Part shown: one piece after another, positions 36,396-47,166 of the stretch | Layout of the letters: the number at the start of each line of letters is the position of its first letter | Position numbering within the stretch: position 1 is the first letter of the stretch | From: Endocalyx cinctus | Lineage: Eukaryota > Ascomycota > Sordariomycetes > Amphisphaeriales > Apiosporaceae | Assembly: GCA_001600455.1 (NCBI GenBank) | Contig: BCKC01000002.1 | Coordinates: forward strand, 5,545,682 to 5,609,681 | Reading direction: 5' to 3' | DNA: 64,000 bases | Translations under genes and position numbers: made by a program | The notes under the pieces: generated by a model | What the model saw: only the letters and a program-made list of their open reading frames with translations | The model's database searches: none | Told to the model about the DNA's origin: nothing

Positions 36396-36958
36396 ATGCA
36401 GTTCTTCGCTATCCAAGCTCTTGTAGCCTTTTTCGCCGTCCAGGCCATTGCTGCCCCTGTTGCAGACGCCAACAACCTCGAGCAGAGAAAGGAGGGTATG
36501 AAATCACCTCTCCAGTATCTCATGCAGTATTCGCATGCTAACATTTCAATAAAGAAGCCGTCAAGGAGCCTGACACCATCTACTACCAAAAGTACATCAA
36601 GCGTGACGAAGAGATCAAGCGCGCCGAGGAGGCCGTTAAGGAGCCCGACACCATCTACTACCAGAAGTATATCAAACGTGGAGAGGAGGCTGTTAAAGAG
36701 CCCGACACGATTTACTACCAGAAGTATATTAAGCGCGACGAGGAGGTCAAACGCGAGGAAGAGGCGGTGAAGGAACCTGACACTATCTACTACCAAAAGT
36801 ACATTAAGCGCGAAGAAGAGGAAAAGCGTGCCGAGGAAGCTGTTAAAGAGCCTGACACGATTTACTACCAGAAGTACATCAAGCGTGATGAAGAAGTCAA
36901 GCGCGCAGAGGAGGCCGTCAAGGAGCCCGACACTATCTACTACCAGAAGTACATCTGA
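36396..36958 (+). CDS. RiPP precursor peptide (dikaritin type) with six Kex2-bounded repeats
   Basis: Two exons: 36396-36495 and 36555-36958 (167 aa). The 59-nt intron starts GTATGA, has a perfect TGCTAAC branch site and ends AAAG. Residues 1-20 (MQFFAIQALVAFFAVQAIAA) form a signal peptide. From residue 34 six repeats follow, each beginning EAVKEPDTIYYQKYI; five end in the dibasic Kex2 site KR and the sixth ends at the stop codon. Acidic spacers (DEEIKR, DEEVKR, EEEEKR) add a second KR in four repeats; repeat 2 lacks it. The six segments are identical in protein but differ in codons at Asp, Ile, Tyr, Lys and Gln positions, a sign of purifying selection on the peptide. The layout matches UstA, PhomA and asperipin precursors, in which the core sits directly before KR. 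The mature core would be YYQKYI or slightly longer and has three Tyr available for cross-linking. The exact ends and the product structure are inference. Confidence 0.93.
36565..36955 (+). repeat. Six imperfect tandem coding repeats (57-75 nt)
   Basis: The repeats encode units of 25, 19, 25, 25, 25 and 15 residues. DNA identity is lower than protein identity, because third positions vary between copies. Confidence 0.9.
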
Positions 36959-37473
36959 GTACGATAGCTTAAGGCAATAATCTCCTAAATATTGGTCCAA
37001 TGGTGGTTTGTACGGGAGCTGGGGGTGTAATCACGATGGGGTGCTTATGAAGTCTGGTCTAGCGAAAGCGACATTGGTTGTAACCAGGGGAAACAAGTAG
37101 TTAATAATTCTTCCAGATTATTCAATAATACGACATGCTGAGCATGTTCTCAATTATACTGATATAATTATGATTTGATTCTTCTTGCCTTATTAGCGAG
37201 CACTATAACTCCAATTAAGAATGATTATCCTATCACCAAAACCAAATAGATTTAGTCAATTACTGTTCTAAATTAAGATGATTTTATCCTTTAGTAATCG
37301 CGGTAGAAATTTAATGATCCGTATATCTAGATGATGGCGACATTAAACTCTTGTCTTCATTATTGAGCAACCTAAACGTGTTCTAAGGCTTAGTTCGAAA
37401 TCTGACTTGAGCCTCAACTTTCCGTGGTACATATACATACTGTAGTATGAATAGCGCTAATTACGGGCGTCTG

Positions 37474-37506
<33 letters not shown>

Positions 37507-38826
37507 ATCAAAAATCTATTATAAAACATGAAAAAATGAGTTTAATAATGAGTACTAACGTCCACGGTCGATGTTAGGGGTCGGCTAATGCAGCTGTTCA
37601 GTTGTTGATTGTCGACTTAGTCAGATTTATCAAGATCGAGTCAGCAAATAGCGTCTGGGCTAGAAAAAGAAACGGGTTTAGAATCTAGAATGATAGTGTA
37701 TGAACTTCATAGACACCAACAGTGGAGCATCTCCTTTTGCTTGATAATTGCTTATACATAGTATTTGAGTTACGAACGAGTGGGAATTATACAGTTTCAG
37801 CACACTAACAAAATCAACTGCTCAGCATGTCCTTCGATGATAGAAGAGAACAAGTCTATCCTGCGAGCATATAACTAAGGCATTACCAATACGGGATTGT
37901 TGTTCTATCCCAACTATAATGTGATAATGAGCCTAGATACCAATTTTAGGTGGTGCAGTATCTCGCTGTGTGAGGCCAGTTTCAATGCTTGTAAGATTTA
38001 GTCAAGGCTGACAACATTAATTGGCTAAATGTTACGGATGGTGTATTGAGTAACGCTACCAATAATCGTATCCTTTTTCTGAATGGCAAGGGGGTGTTAA
38101 TTACCCCTTTAGATCACATGCCAAATTATATGAGCATTACTATATACGAGGTTGCCGGGGCGAAAAGGAAGAAATGATATTTAGGAATTATGTAAATGAA
38201 CAGCTCTGTTCATACAAGTGTTCGAGTTGTTGTAGCGTGCAAGGAATGGGGGTGTACCACAGTTTCTTACGAAGCACTGCAGACAACAAGTTTCGACACT
38301 ATATTAGGAAGGTAGCACAATTATATTCACCGTACCATTCATAGCGCCCAAGGAGACCCCTATATAAGCCTTACTTTGAAGATGGGGTCATCGGTAAGCT
38401 AGGAATTCCCCTGACATCCCCTTGAATAATAGACCAGACGCATAGGTAGTTAGCTAACCTAAAACGACCTAACTAAACTGATGAAAAAAAAAAAGAAAGT
38501 CGTCTGGAATGCTCTTAAAAATCAGATGGATGTGTAATAAAGACTAAGCCAGCCTATAGATCCCCAGCTAAATTGGGTAAGTCAATCACAGAGCGTATGT
38601 GGAGAATGTGTGCAAAAACCTTCCCCCCAAAAAAAGAATGAAAGAAAAGGGAGGAAGCAGATAATCTGCATTAGTTGCCCTTTGCATCATCTTGTTTTTA
38701 AGAATTTGCCCAGAGAAAATACAAGACTACTCCTCAATTACTCAATTATTTTGTTAAATTTATTGAATCTGCCTCGTAAAACTATTCACTCCTCACGTTA
38801 TCACCCACGGCAAATTTCAACTAAGC
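36959..38826. other. AT-rich intergenic stretch with T tract
   Basis: About 1.9 kb, strongly AT-rich, with a 29-nt T run at 37474-37502. No supported gene. Short A-rich runs near 38484 and 38624 precede the next gene. Confidence 0.5.
37474..37502. repeat. 29-nt homopolymer T tract
   Basis: An uninterrupted T run in intergenic DNA about 515 bases downstream of the precursor stop codon, in the same orientation as the tract upstream of that gene. Confidence 0.9.
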
Positions 38827-39600
38827 ATGAACTTAGACGGAGCTGATCGTGATGGAGAAGAAGAAGAATTTCTTCCTTACCACAAAGGAGGTAAAAGTTC
38901 TCCTTCATCGGTATCTCGAGGTTTTCTAAATGGGTTGAGCCGGTTAAAGATCATCAGCATTGCTATTTTGTCAATCTCCATTATTGCTCTCATTGGCATG
39001 CTTCTTAGAAGCTATTCTACCCCTATTATGGGAGATGAGATGAGCCATCCAAATCAACACAATGAGAATCAACAACATCAGCACGATCATCAAAGCACAA
39101 ACTCGCACGACGAAGATGGCGCCAAGCAATACTTCGACAGCCTCATACCGGAGAAACCGTACATGATGGAAAACCCCTGCGGCTCGACGCCAGCCGAGGC
39201 CCGCTTGCAGGGATGCAAATTCGACGTGATATCTTTTTGTTGGCAGGCGCCGCAATGCTACGATGAGGAACTGGTAGACTACTTCGGCGGGCTCGCGTCG
39301 TGGGAGTGGTTCCTGGACGGGGAGAAGACGCAGCCCCTGACGCGCGAGCAAGTCGCCACGGGCGAGTTCGATAACCTCCATGTCAACTGGGAGTACCACC
39401 TTCACCACTGCACAGCTATGTGGCTGAAGATGCACCGAGCCATCGCGGGCCCCCACGGAAAAGCCGCCATCGATAGTTATATCGGATCGATGCACCATAC
39501 CGCTCACTGCGGCGAGATGTTGACCGAAGATAGGGACCTCGAACTCGCCACTATGAATACCGTAATTCGTATAAAGTACCCGAATTGTGGGATGTCATAA
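38827..39600 (+). CDS. Membrane-anchored protein with twin HxxHC motifs (UstY-like, divergent family)
   Basis: An intronless frame of 257 aa. It has an acidic cytosolic tail, one TM at about residues 41-60 (KIISIAILSISIIALIGMLL), and a His/Asn/Gln-rich linker at 73-94. The C-terminal domain starts NPCGSTPAEARLQGCKFDVI, followed by SFCWQAPQCYDEELV. Two HxxHC motifs stand out: HLHHC at 191-195 in VNWEYHLHHCTAMWLKMHRA, and HTAHC at 224-228 in SMHHTAHCGEML. This membrane-anchor plus double-HxxHC plan is that of UstYa oxidases, but the surrounding sequence differs from classic DUF3328. I recall similar uncharacterised fungal proteins that begin CG.TPAEARARGC. Position between precursor and tyrosinase supports a tailoring role. 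That it is an oxidase acting on the peptide is inference. Confidence 0.8.
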   Translation: MNLDGADRDGEEEEFLPYHKGGKSSPSSVSRGFLNGLSRLKIISIAILSISIIALIGMLLRSYSTPIMGDEMSHPNQHNENQQHQHDHQSTNSHDEDGAKQYFDSLIPEKPYMMENPCGSTPAEARLQGCKFDVISFCWQAPQCYDEELVDYFGGLASWEWFLDGEKTQPLTREQVATGEFDNLHVNWEYHLHHCTAMWLKMHRAIAGPHGKAAIDSYIGSMHHTAHCGEMLTEDRDLELATMNTVIRIKYPNCGMS

Positions 39601-40952
39601 ATATAGATACTCTGTAGGAACGCCTATCGAGATAGATAATGATTGGCTTTTTCTTTTAGTGGCAATCAGGATATGTACGTAGCTAGTTAATTATTTTGAT
39701 AAATTCACCCATATTATTGTGCATAAATATATTAATAGCTCGGAAGAGATAAACGAGACCGGACAAGTGAATTTAAACTGAGTAAAGACGAGGTCTGTTT
39801 ACATGCTTGAATTCGTAAACAAAAAGGGGGTTCGATTTCACGCATAGTAATTACATCAAAAACTTAGAATAATTATTACTACTTTTCTTGATTCAACGAA
39901 TAGTTCTATTAATAGCTGTTGATAAAGTAACTCTGCACTTGTACATTGCATGGTAGTATTGGGGAAAATATTAACTCATCGGTGCTTGACAAGTCAAAAA
40001 GAGGCTGAACACAGTTGTAACGAAAATGTGTGAATATCAGTATAGGTGTTTCCACGTTATTTCCACCGGTCCTTCCCACATGTAGAAACGTTTTGTACTC
40101 GTTTTGCACTCAATGGTCCACGGGTAAGCGTCATGCTTGTGTCACTATGTATCAGCGTTGTCAAAATCTGCCGAGATACAGTCTTGAATACTTAATTAGA
40201 TCGGAAATAGCCTCAAGTAACTTAAAATCACTAAGGAGAGGGATTGGGACGATTACTTAGTAGCTAATATCTAAATTCGCACCACTAAAATATCCATTGA
40301 GCCTAACATCATGTGGTTAGCCCTACGGGAATCGGTGCAGATTAGGAGCGGTATTTTGCAACGGGAGTTTAAAGCCGACTAAAAGTTAAGTCAAATAAGC
40401 TTTCTTCTAGTGCTGATGCATTATGGATGGGAAACTATATACTAGTTTAAAGCGAAGGAGTTGACTAACATAAGGAGGTGGGCCAAGGGACCTATTAGTG
40501 AAGGGGATGAATAAGGGGCATGGTGATGTGGAGAAGGGGTGTCGATAGAACAATTATGAATACTGATATTAATAATTATAGTGGTTATATCAAAATAGAG
40601 CTTAGTATTACGCTATAGGGATATCAAACAATCGTCAAGAGGGTTAAGGAAGCTCTGAAAATCCTCGTCGCTACTGGGAAGAGTTGGACTTGTAAACTAT
40701 ACGCTATCTTTTCAAATCAATGTGGTTAACACATCTATAGAACACATAGAGAGTAAGATTAAGCAAGATATTCGAGGTAAGATCTGATCGTCTGTTATCC
40801 CTGATTGTAATTTTTCTGTCCTGTGAGCTACCTAGCAGTCGATTTGTTCGACAGATGATCATTTTACTGATTAGTTTTTTTTCTATCCCTTTTGAAAATT
40901 TCAAGGTCTGTAGTCATCGAATACGTCAACTAGACATCGCAGCATAGCCATC
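39601..40952. other. AT-rich intergenic stretch
   Basis: About 1.35 kb between the twin-HxxHC gene and the tyrosinase gene. No supported gene; it should contain the tyrosinase promoter. Confidence 0.5.
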
Positions 40953-42320
40953 ATGGAACATGTCAGAAACTTTCGATCTATAGTCTCAAGAGGTTCTTGG
41001 ACTTATCGTCCTGTCGATGGAAAGCCTGATCACGATGATGACCCTGATCGGGCGAAAGAGGTCATGACAAGAATCAAGTATGTGAAAATAAAAATAATAC
41101 CTAGGGGGGGATATAAAATCTAAATCGCTAACCACTGAATTTTAGTAATAGGCACCCAATAAAACGAAGAGGAGTTAGCTTTTGCAATGCCTTGATAACC
41201 ACTATCTGTATCAGTCTGTGGACGGTTATGGTAGTGGTTTCCTGGAAGAGATGGCAAGACCCTCCTCCCATAGCCTGTCTCGATCCGCCGCCTCGTCGTG
41301 AATGGCGGACACTTAGTCCCGATGAGCAACAGAATTACATCGACGCCGTGCTCTGTCTTTCCGACCTTCCTTCCCTCTTCGAGCCGGGCAGTAGCCGCTA
41401 CGATGACATGGCTTACGCACACGTATACGAAGGTACCATCACGCACTACGCTGCTGCCTTCCTTCCGTTCCATCGATACTTCATCCACGTGTACGAAAAA
41501 GCACTGAAGGAAGAATGTGGTTATCAGAGTATTTTGCCGTAAGTCAACAATCTCATCAAGTAATGAATATGACTCTCAGTTGGTTACTGACAAATTTTGA
41601 CTACTAAGTTACTGGGACTGGAGCCTCGATTCTTCCGACTTAGCCTCTTCTCCTATGTGGAAGGAGGTACGAGGGTTCGGGGGAAGTGGAAACGAGATGG
41701 TCGGAGCGAAAGTCTACGGCGGGCATTGCGTCACGAGCGGACCCTTTGCGAATTCAACGAGGCACTGGCAGGCCAAGTATAACGGCCACGACTTTGATCT
41801 CGTGGCGGAGCCACATTGTCTCGGCCGAGGATTCGTCGAGTCCGGGGCGGATAAAGATGATTTCCAGAGCGGTATCACCCCTCAATCACTAGAAGACGTG
41901 CTGGCTAATACCAGGTACGACGAGTTTCTGGATGCCCTGGAAATCACCGCGCATAATTCGATCCCTCAATTTGTTCGAGGTGATTTCTATTTAGGCACAG
42001 CCCCTAATGGTAAGTGATGACGTATTTTTAAATGTGAAAAAGTTATACGGGCTAATTGGCTATGAAAAGACCCTGTGTTCTATTTGCACCACGGTCAAGT
42101 CGACCGTCTGTGGTGGCTATGGCAACAAGAGGACCCGAAAAATCGACTTTTCGCATTCCAAGGTCGCGCCGAAAACCAACGGTTTGGAGGTACCAACAAG
42201 ACTGAGAAACCTGGCGCAAGTCTCAACGATGTCTTAACGCTGGGCATGTTTGCGGATCCTGTACAGATTAGAGAGGTGATGCGCACTGATACGTCTCTTC
42301 TTTGTTACTCGTATCAGTGA
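40953..42320 (+). CDS. Tyrosinase-like copper oxidase (UstQ type), membrane anchored
   Basis: Four exons: 40953-41077, 41146-41538, 41609-42009 and 42070-42320 (389 aa); all phases fit. After a 53-residue cytosolic tail there is one TM at about residues 54-75, an uncommon addition to tyrosinase but fitting the membrane-bound UstYa partners. The CuA ligands are probably H134, H142 and H151 in YAHVYEGTITHYAAAFLPFH, followed by RYFIHVYE and the joint PYWDWSLDSSD. The CuB ligands are H288 in EITAHNSIPQF, and H313/H314 in DPVFYLHHGQVDRLWWLWQ. The C-terminus ends in LLCYSYQ, as in UstQ relatives, without the long shielding domain of melanin tyrosinases. In ustiloxin biosynthesis UstQ works with UstYa/UstYb on cyclization and Tyr hydroxylation; the same role on the YYQKYI core is the simplest reading. 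Confidence 0.93.
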
Positions 42321-44613
42321 GCTTATCAAACCGAAATAATTTGGCAAAGCTATAGAGTTTAAGCGTCCAAATGTGTATTATAGAGCACGGAATAATTAGT
42401 TTTTAACATATAGTTATATACTATAATAATATAATAACGACTGTTTAATATATCTTTCAAGATTTTCTCTCCTAGAAGCACATTTTATAATAATTTAGAA
42501 GACGGTGAAATGAATCCGGTTCTACCTGTTCATCCTTCTCCGGTGGTGTCTTAACTATGGTACTCCGGTTGATGTATGAAAATTATCATTCATATTAGCT
42601 AAGATATTACGAAGTATTCTTGTATGTGTGGCCTAGGAAAAATATAATAGAAAACAGCACCTTCACCTAACATAGTAGGATGCTCACATTCCAATATGAA
42701 CACATATTGCGAGTCTACTAATTCAAGTACTATAATGCTTTATTGCATATACAGGCAGTGCAGAACATAGTAAAAACTATAATTAATGGGAATACAAAGA
42801 GACGGATCCTGGCCATCGCACCAAGTGATATCATGAGTAAGAAATGAATAGTCAGTTTTAAGAAATCTAGTGTGGCATCATATCGAAATAATGCTCAGTG
42901 GTAAAATGCAGCTTGACGTGTACCACCTAACTCTCATTTTCCAAACTCCGTCGGTCATTTATTATCTCAATGCCGCGACAAAGTATCAACCTATCCTCGT
43001 ATCTTCCTAAGGAATGATGTCATCTCCCAAAGGTGTAAACCTCCGAGTACCATCTGTCGAGCACCCTCGTCTCGAGAAAGGATGAATCCATGTAGAGGTA
43101 TGATATTGATAGTGCTTGAGTGCCCACTTACCTACCTCAAGTTATAGTAAGGCCTAATAAGAGCTTTCCCACGGCTTGCTTTAGCTTGATTGCAATTTTC
43201 AAGACCCTGAGCGCATTCCAAAACATACCAACACACTCATAAAGTGGATGTGACAGAGATGACTCGCTCTGCTTTCCCTAGCTTAGTTATACCATTACAT
43301 TTAGATATTACTACAAAATTTTCAGCTACTATCAACTTATCTTGGGTTAAGAAGTCGAGGAGCCAAGCTTGGGGTTTAATATCAGAAACTTATTCAAGTA
43401 GCAATCGCCCCTATCATGGTGAGACTCATTCTAGATAGCATTTGGGGAAAATAATATAAACTATGATATATTTGATTACGCGAGGACATTTAGTAAGTTC
43501 TACTACCTTTGAAATAGGTCGCTCTATTGTGAGATTGCCCATCGGAGGCTAGTGGTTCACCTGAGATCCCAGGTTGCCTCTATTTTGGACTGGCTCAGTA
43601 TGAGTCCCAAGTCTAGATCCTGGGTGACATAACGTGATACTTTTGTGACCAATGCGGTAGAATAGCCAGGACTAGTTGAAGCACCCGTCGTTACTACCAA
43701 CGCACCTCTGAGTCTTGTGGGTAGGTTTTCTGATGCACATATGCTAAATGGCGATGGAGTCAACCCGCTGATGTTGCTACTACCACTAGTGGCGTATAAC
43801 GCTTTGGTAACGGCGATTACATCGTCAAGCAAGATCCGCACTATAGCAGTAACAAGGGCAGCTTCATGCAGCGTCTCACGGTACGAATCGGGAGCGGGGA
43901 TAGCCATGTTGACGATTTTCCGACTTCCAGTCGTTGAGTGACTAGTTAAATTAAATGCAAGTGTCAGCGCGTATTCAATCATTTCGACCAGTGCACTTCT
44001 ATTTCCATTGAAAGATACTGGAGTTGGCGCTTTGGAAGTGGAAATAAAAAACTTACTAAGTAGATGCGGTAATGCTTCGAAATTGGTTACTTCTGGTCAT
44101 ACCACATTCTCGGTTGGCTCGCAGACAACTGGAGCAGATACAGTGAATACCGCATTTGATGTACATAGGTTCGCACGAGTCACAGGCCCGCCGCATGTCA
44201 TTACGTCTCAGCCTACTATCGACCAAAGTATTCCTCTTCTCAAGAACGCTACTTTTAGTTTATGATGAGTTACCTTTGTCAAGTTGCCGTGTGGCAAACA
44301 TAATATTACTATGTGTTCTTTTTTTTTTTTTTTTACAGTGCTCCACCAGATATAACTCAACCAAGCAAAGTTTTAGTACCTAAGCATCTTAATCAACGGT
44401 CAAGAATTCCTTAAAAATAAAAATCGTCGAACTCTTCGTAGGTAAATGTTTATTCATGACTAAATACTAAGGAATCAACAACCATGGCGTATGAACGTCA
44501 CAAAGTCTCTTAAGGCATAGCAGAATGAGCTCTATGATAAAGTGACAGATTTGAGTAAGGAGGCCGGTTTTTTCTATTCTTTAAGACTCTAGTAATGTGT
44601 GTTGATGTATCAT
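42321..44613. other. Intergenic between tyrosinase and methyltransferase, with an unexplained open frame
   Basis: About 2.3 kb, AT-rich on the left. The minus strand from about 44110 to 43557 stays open for nearly 190 codons and is listed separately. A T run of about 17 nt lies at 44321-44335. Confidence 0.45.
43557..44110 (-). other. Unexplained Ser/Thr/Ala-rich open frame, possible gene remnant
   Basis: The minus strand is open for about 185 codons; the first ATG gives 141 aa from 43982. It is rich in Ala, Ser, Thr and Leu, with a hydrophobic helix-like part (ALVTAIVRILLDDVIAV). I recognise no family, signal peptide or splice structure. It could be an unannotated cluster gene, a decayed gene or chance. 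Confidence 0.2.
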
Positions 44614-46336
44614 CTAAGATGTCTTCGCGACAGGTTTTCTCGCGTAAACAGACATTCTAGAACCAATGTCCGGGTTAGCGTTTCTGCACCGCAAAGACTC
44701 AAATGAACTAACCGAAATCTCACTTCGCTATTACGTGATATTTCGGTAGGGGGATAAAACAAAAATGAAAATGAAACTTACATTGGATAATAAAAATGAA
44801 TATCTCTATTCGCCAAATCTTTCCTCACGTCGACAAGCAAGAGCTCGACCTCTTGCGGCGTCATGTCGAGGAACTTAGTGAATAAGCTGACGCTCATACC
44901 GTGCAAGCCCTGCGAGACGTTTTCCATCTGCATAGCACCTAGATGTTTCTGCTCCTCACCTTTTGCCCACGGGTTTCCAGGGACCGCGAACTTTTCTTCT
45001 TTGACGTCAACAAACCCTATTTTCTCCATCCACCGCTTATATCTCACGGCGGCGAGACCGCTCCGACCGGTGAACGAGAGCGCGTGGTTGAGCATGTTGT
45101 TCCATCTTTGCAAAGCGGTGCCGTTGAGAGAGCCGTCGACCGAGTTGAGTTTTACGTAGAAGTCTTGAAACTCCACCCACCCGCCCGGGTTGAGGTTGTC
45201 GTATATGGATTGGAACAACGTCTCAAAGTTGCTTATGGAGCCTACCAGGTGTCTCGCGTGTATGTAGTCGAACTTGTGCGAGTATGCCCATTCGTCGTCG
45301 AAATCATCGATCTCAAATCGACAGTTTGGCGGGACACTATGGTGATTGATAGTGAATAATGACACTTCAGTAAAAATAGTGAATTCGCGTAAGATTTCGG
45401 GGCATGGAAAGTATCATCTCACAATTCTGGTTGTATTGGACTAAGTTCTGTCCCAAGAACGTCTGATTCCGGATGGTCGATGGCTATTTGGATAAAGTAA
45501 GAATCATTACGACTTCGAGATAAAATTTAGCTGGTGAGATTTCAATGGACAAAACTCACCAAATTCAATTGCCCATAATCCCGTCCCGGTTCCTAGGTCC
45601 AAGACCCTGTTCGGGTGTTCTATCGGGGCCAAAGCAAGTCTGCCCTTGAAAACTCTAAGGCATATTTCATGTTGAAGATCTAAAGTCGTGTAAGAAACTT
45701 TTGTTCTTCGGAAGTAAGAAAGAAGAAAATGATTGATATTTCTTACCCAAGCGATTTTGCTCTTGCTTCTTTGGTATGAGCATTTGACTCGAAAATCATC
45801 TGGTATGCTGCTTGGTACTCACTTCGTCATTTGGCATCCAGTATTCTGAAGTCCAGGTCAGCTAGTCAAACAATAAATTTTGTATACGAAGGCAGCGGAA
45901 GATTTCATCATACTCACTTCCCTCTTTATACCTATGATATGTCCGACCATGTTCTTCTACAAAGTTATATACACTTTCGGACACGGAAATGCTCGATGAA
46001 CTATTCCACCAGAGCGTTAACAAGCGGAAGTTCACATTTTTTGCAAAAGAACAAGACATAAATTTATACTTACAGTTGATCGCTTGCAGTGATTGCGGAA
46101 TCAGCGTCTCTCGAGTCCTCGCCGGTATCTACCTATAATACGCGGGAAAACATGATTTTTAGCATAGTTATCCTTTCTTAGCTCAGCAATAATTAGTTAG
46201 TGGGAAAGTGTGGCGTCCGACATACACTTAATCCAACGGAAAATGTGCCAAGAGATTCCACCGAACTAGAAGCTTCCGCTCTGGGAGCCGGATTATTCAA
46301 CAGCGGAGATCCCCTGGGATGTTCGATATTGGACAT
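44614..46336 (-). CDS. LaeA/UstM-like SAM-dependent methyltransferase
   Basis: Nine small exons on the minus strand: 46336-46226, 46132-46074, 46000-45918, 45845-45823, 45765-45747, 45679-45560, 45483-45423, 45336-44782 and 44656-44614 (357 aa), all in phase. Exons 4 and 5 are only 23 and 19 nt. Family markers in order: DTGEDSRDADSAIT, SVYNFVEEHGRTYHRYKEG, KYWMPNDE, QNRLDLQHEICLRVFKGRLA, SAM motif I RVLDLGTGTGLWAIEFA (about 123-139), VLGTELSPIQPE, FVPPNCRFEIDDFDDEW, FDYIHARHL, NPGGWVEFQDF and the last-exon VYARKP. The exon 8 start was set at 45336 because it gives PEFVPPNCRF; an earlier AG would insert about ten extra residues. Relatives are either global regulators (LaeA) or cluster-specific methyltransferases such as UstM, an N-methylase of ustiloxin. 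The cluster setting favours tailoring. Confidence 0.9.
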
Positions 46337-47166
46337 GGTAAACACCGACCAACACCCCAGTGCGGGGATCTGGCAACTTGAGTGATGCTTTGTGTGGCGA
46401 GTGGACGCTGATACGATAATGAAATGGTGGGTGAAATGTGGCGCTAAAGAGTTTACTGGACTCTCGATGGTGGATGGATGGATGTAACCAGTGATCTCCA
46501 CTCCACAAATTGCGCTGAGACTCGAAATGACTCAGATAACTCTGTTACCATTAGAGGCCATCCATAATAGACTCGGTAGTAGGTAGATGTGTCAGATAAT
46601 TTTGACATATATCTTTAGTATGAGTTAGAGGAAGCTGAGTACCGAGGAGTGAGCGATATGGGAGGATAGGTGTGACGAAGTGTTGAAATGGAGTAGCTAA
46701 ACGAAGCCACTGACTAAGGATATTCCTTATCTACAAGTAAGGTCCATAGTCGTCTTGTCCACTTACGGATAAACAGTACTCCGAAGCTATATGTATCGCT
46801 GCTATGACAAAGTGGGCAGAGTGGAGCTACCTAGTACTTAAGAAGCTAGAAACCAGAATCGACAAATCAAAACAAACATGTCCCCTAGTTCAGTTCTCCT
46901 TTCAAGCCACCAAGCCACATAGGAACGGATAGCGACTCGTGCTTGATACAATAACAACAACTTTTTTTCTGCTACAAGAAATAATTCGCGTCGACAAGAT
47001 AGCAGCAGATAGACATAATTATATCATTAGATTCACCGATCCATGAAGATATATATTCGTATGTTACATGTATATTTAGTACCTAAATAATTATATTCCC
47101 TACGTATTCAACAGCTGAAGTGTTTCTCTATACCAAATATTCACTTTTTAGTTAAAATGTTTTCTC
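46337..47166. other. Intergenic
   Basis: About 830 bases with no supported gene; the left end should hold the methyltransferase promoter. Confidence 0.45.

Noticed and set aside
36344..37000. A minus-strand open frame with repeated LLVVDSV-like units
   Set aside because: It is the antisense reading of the six precursor repeats; the plus strand has signal peptide, intron and Kex2 logic.
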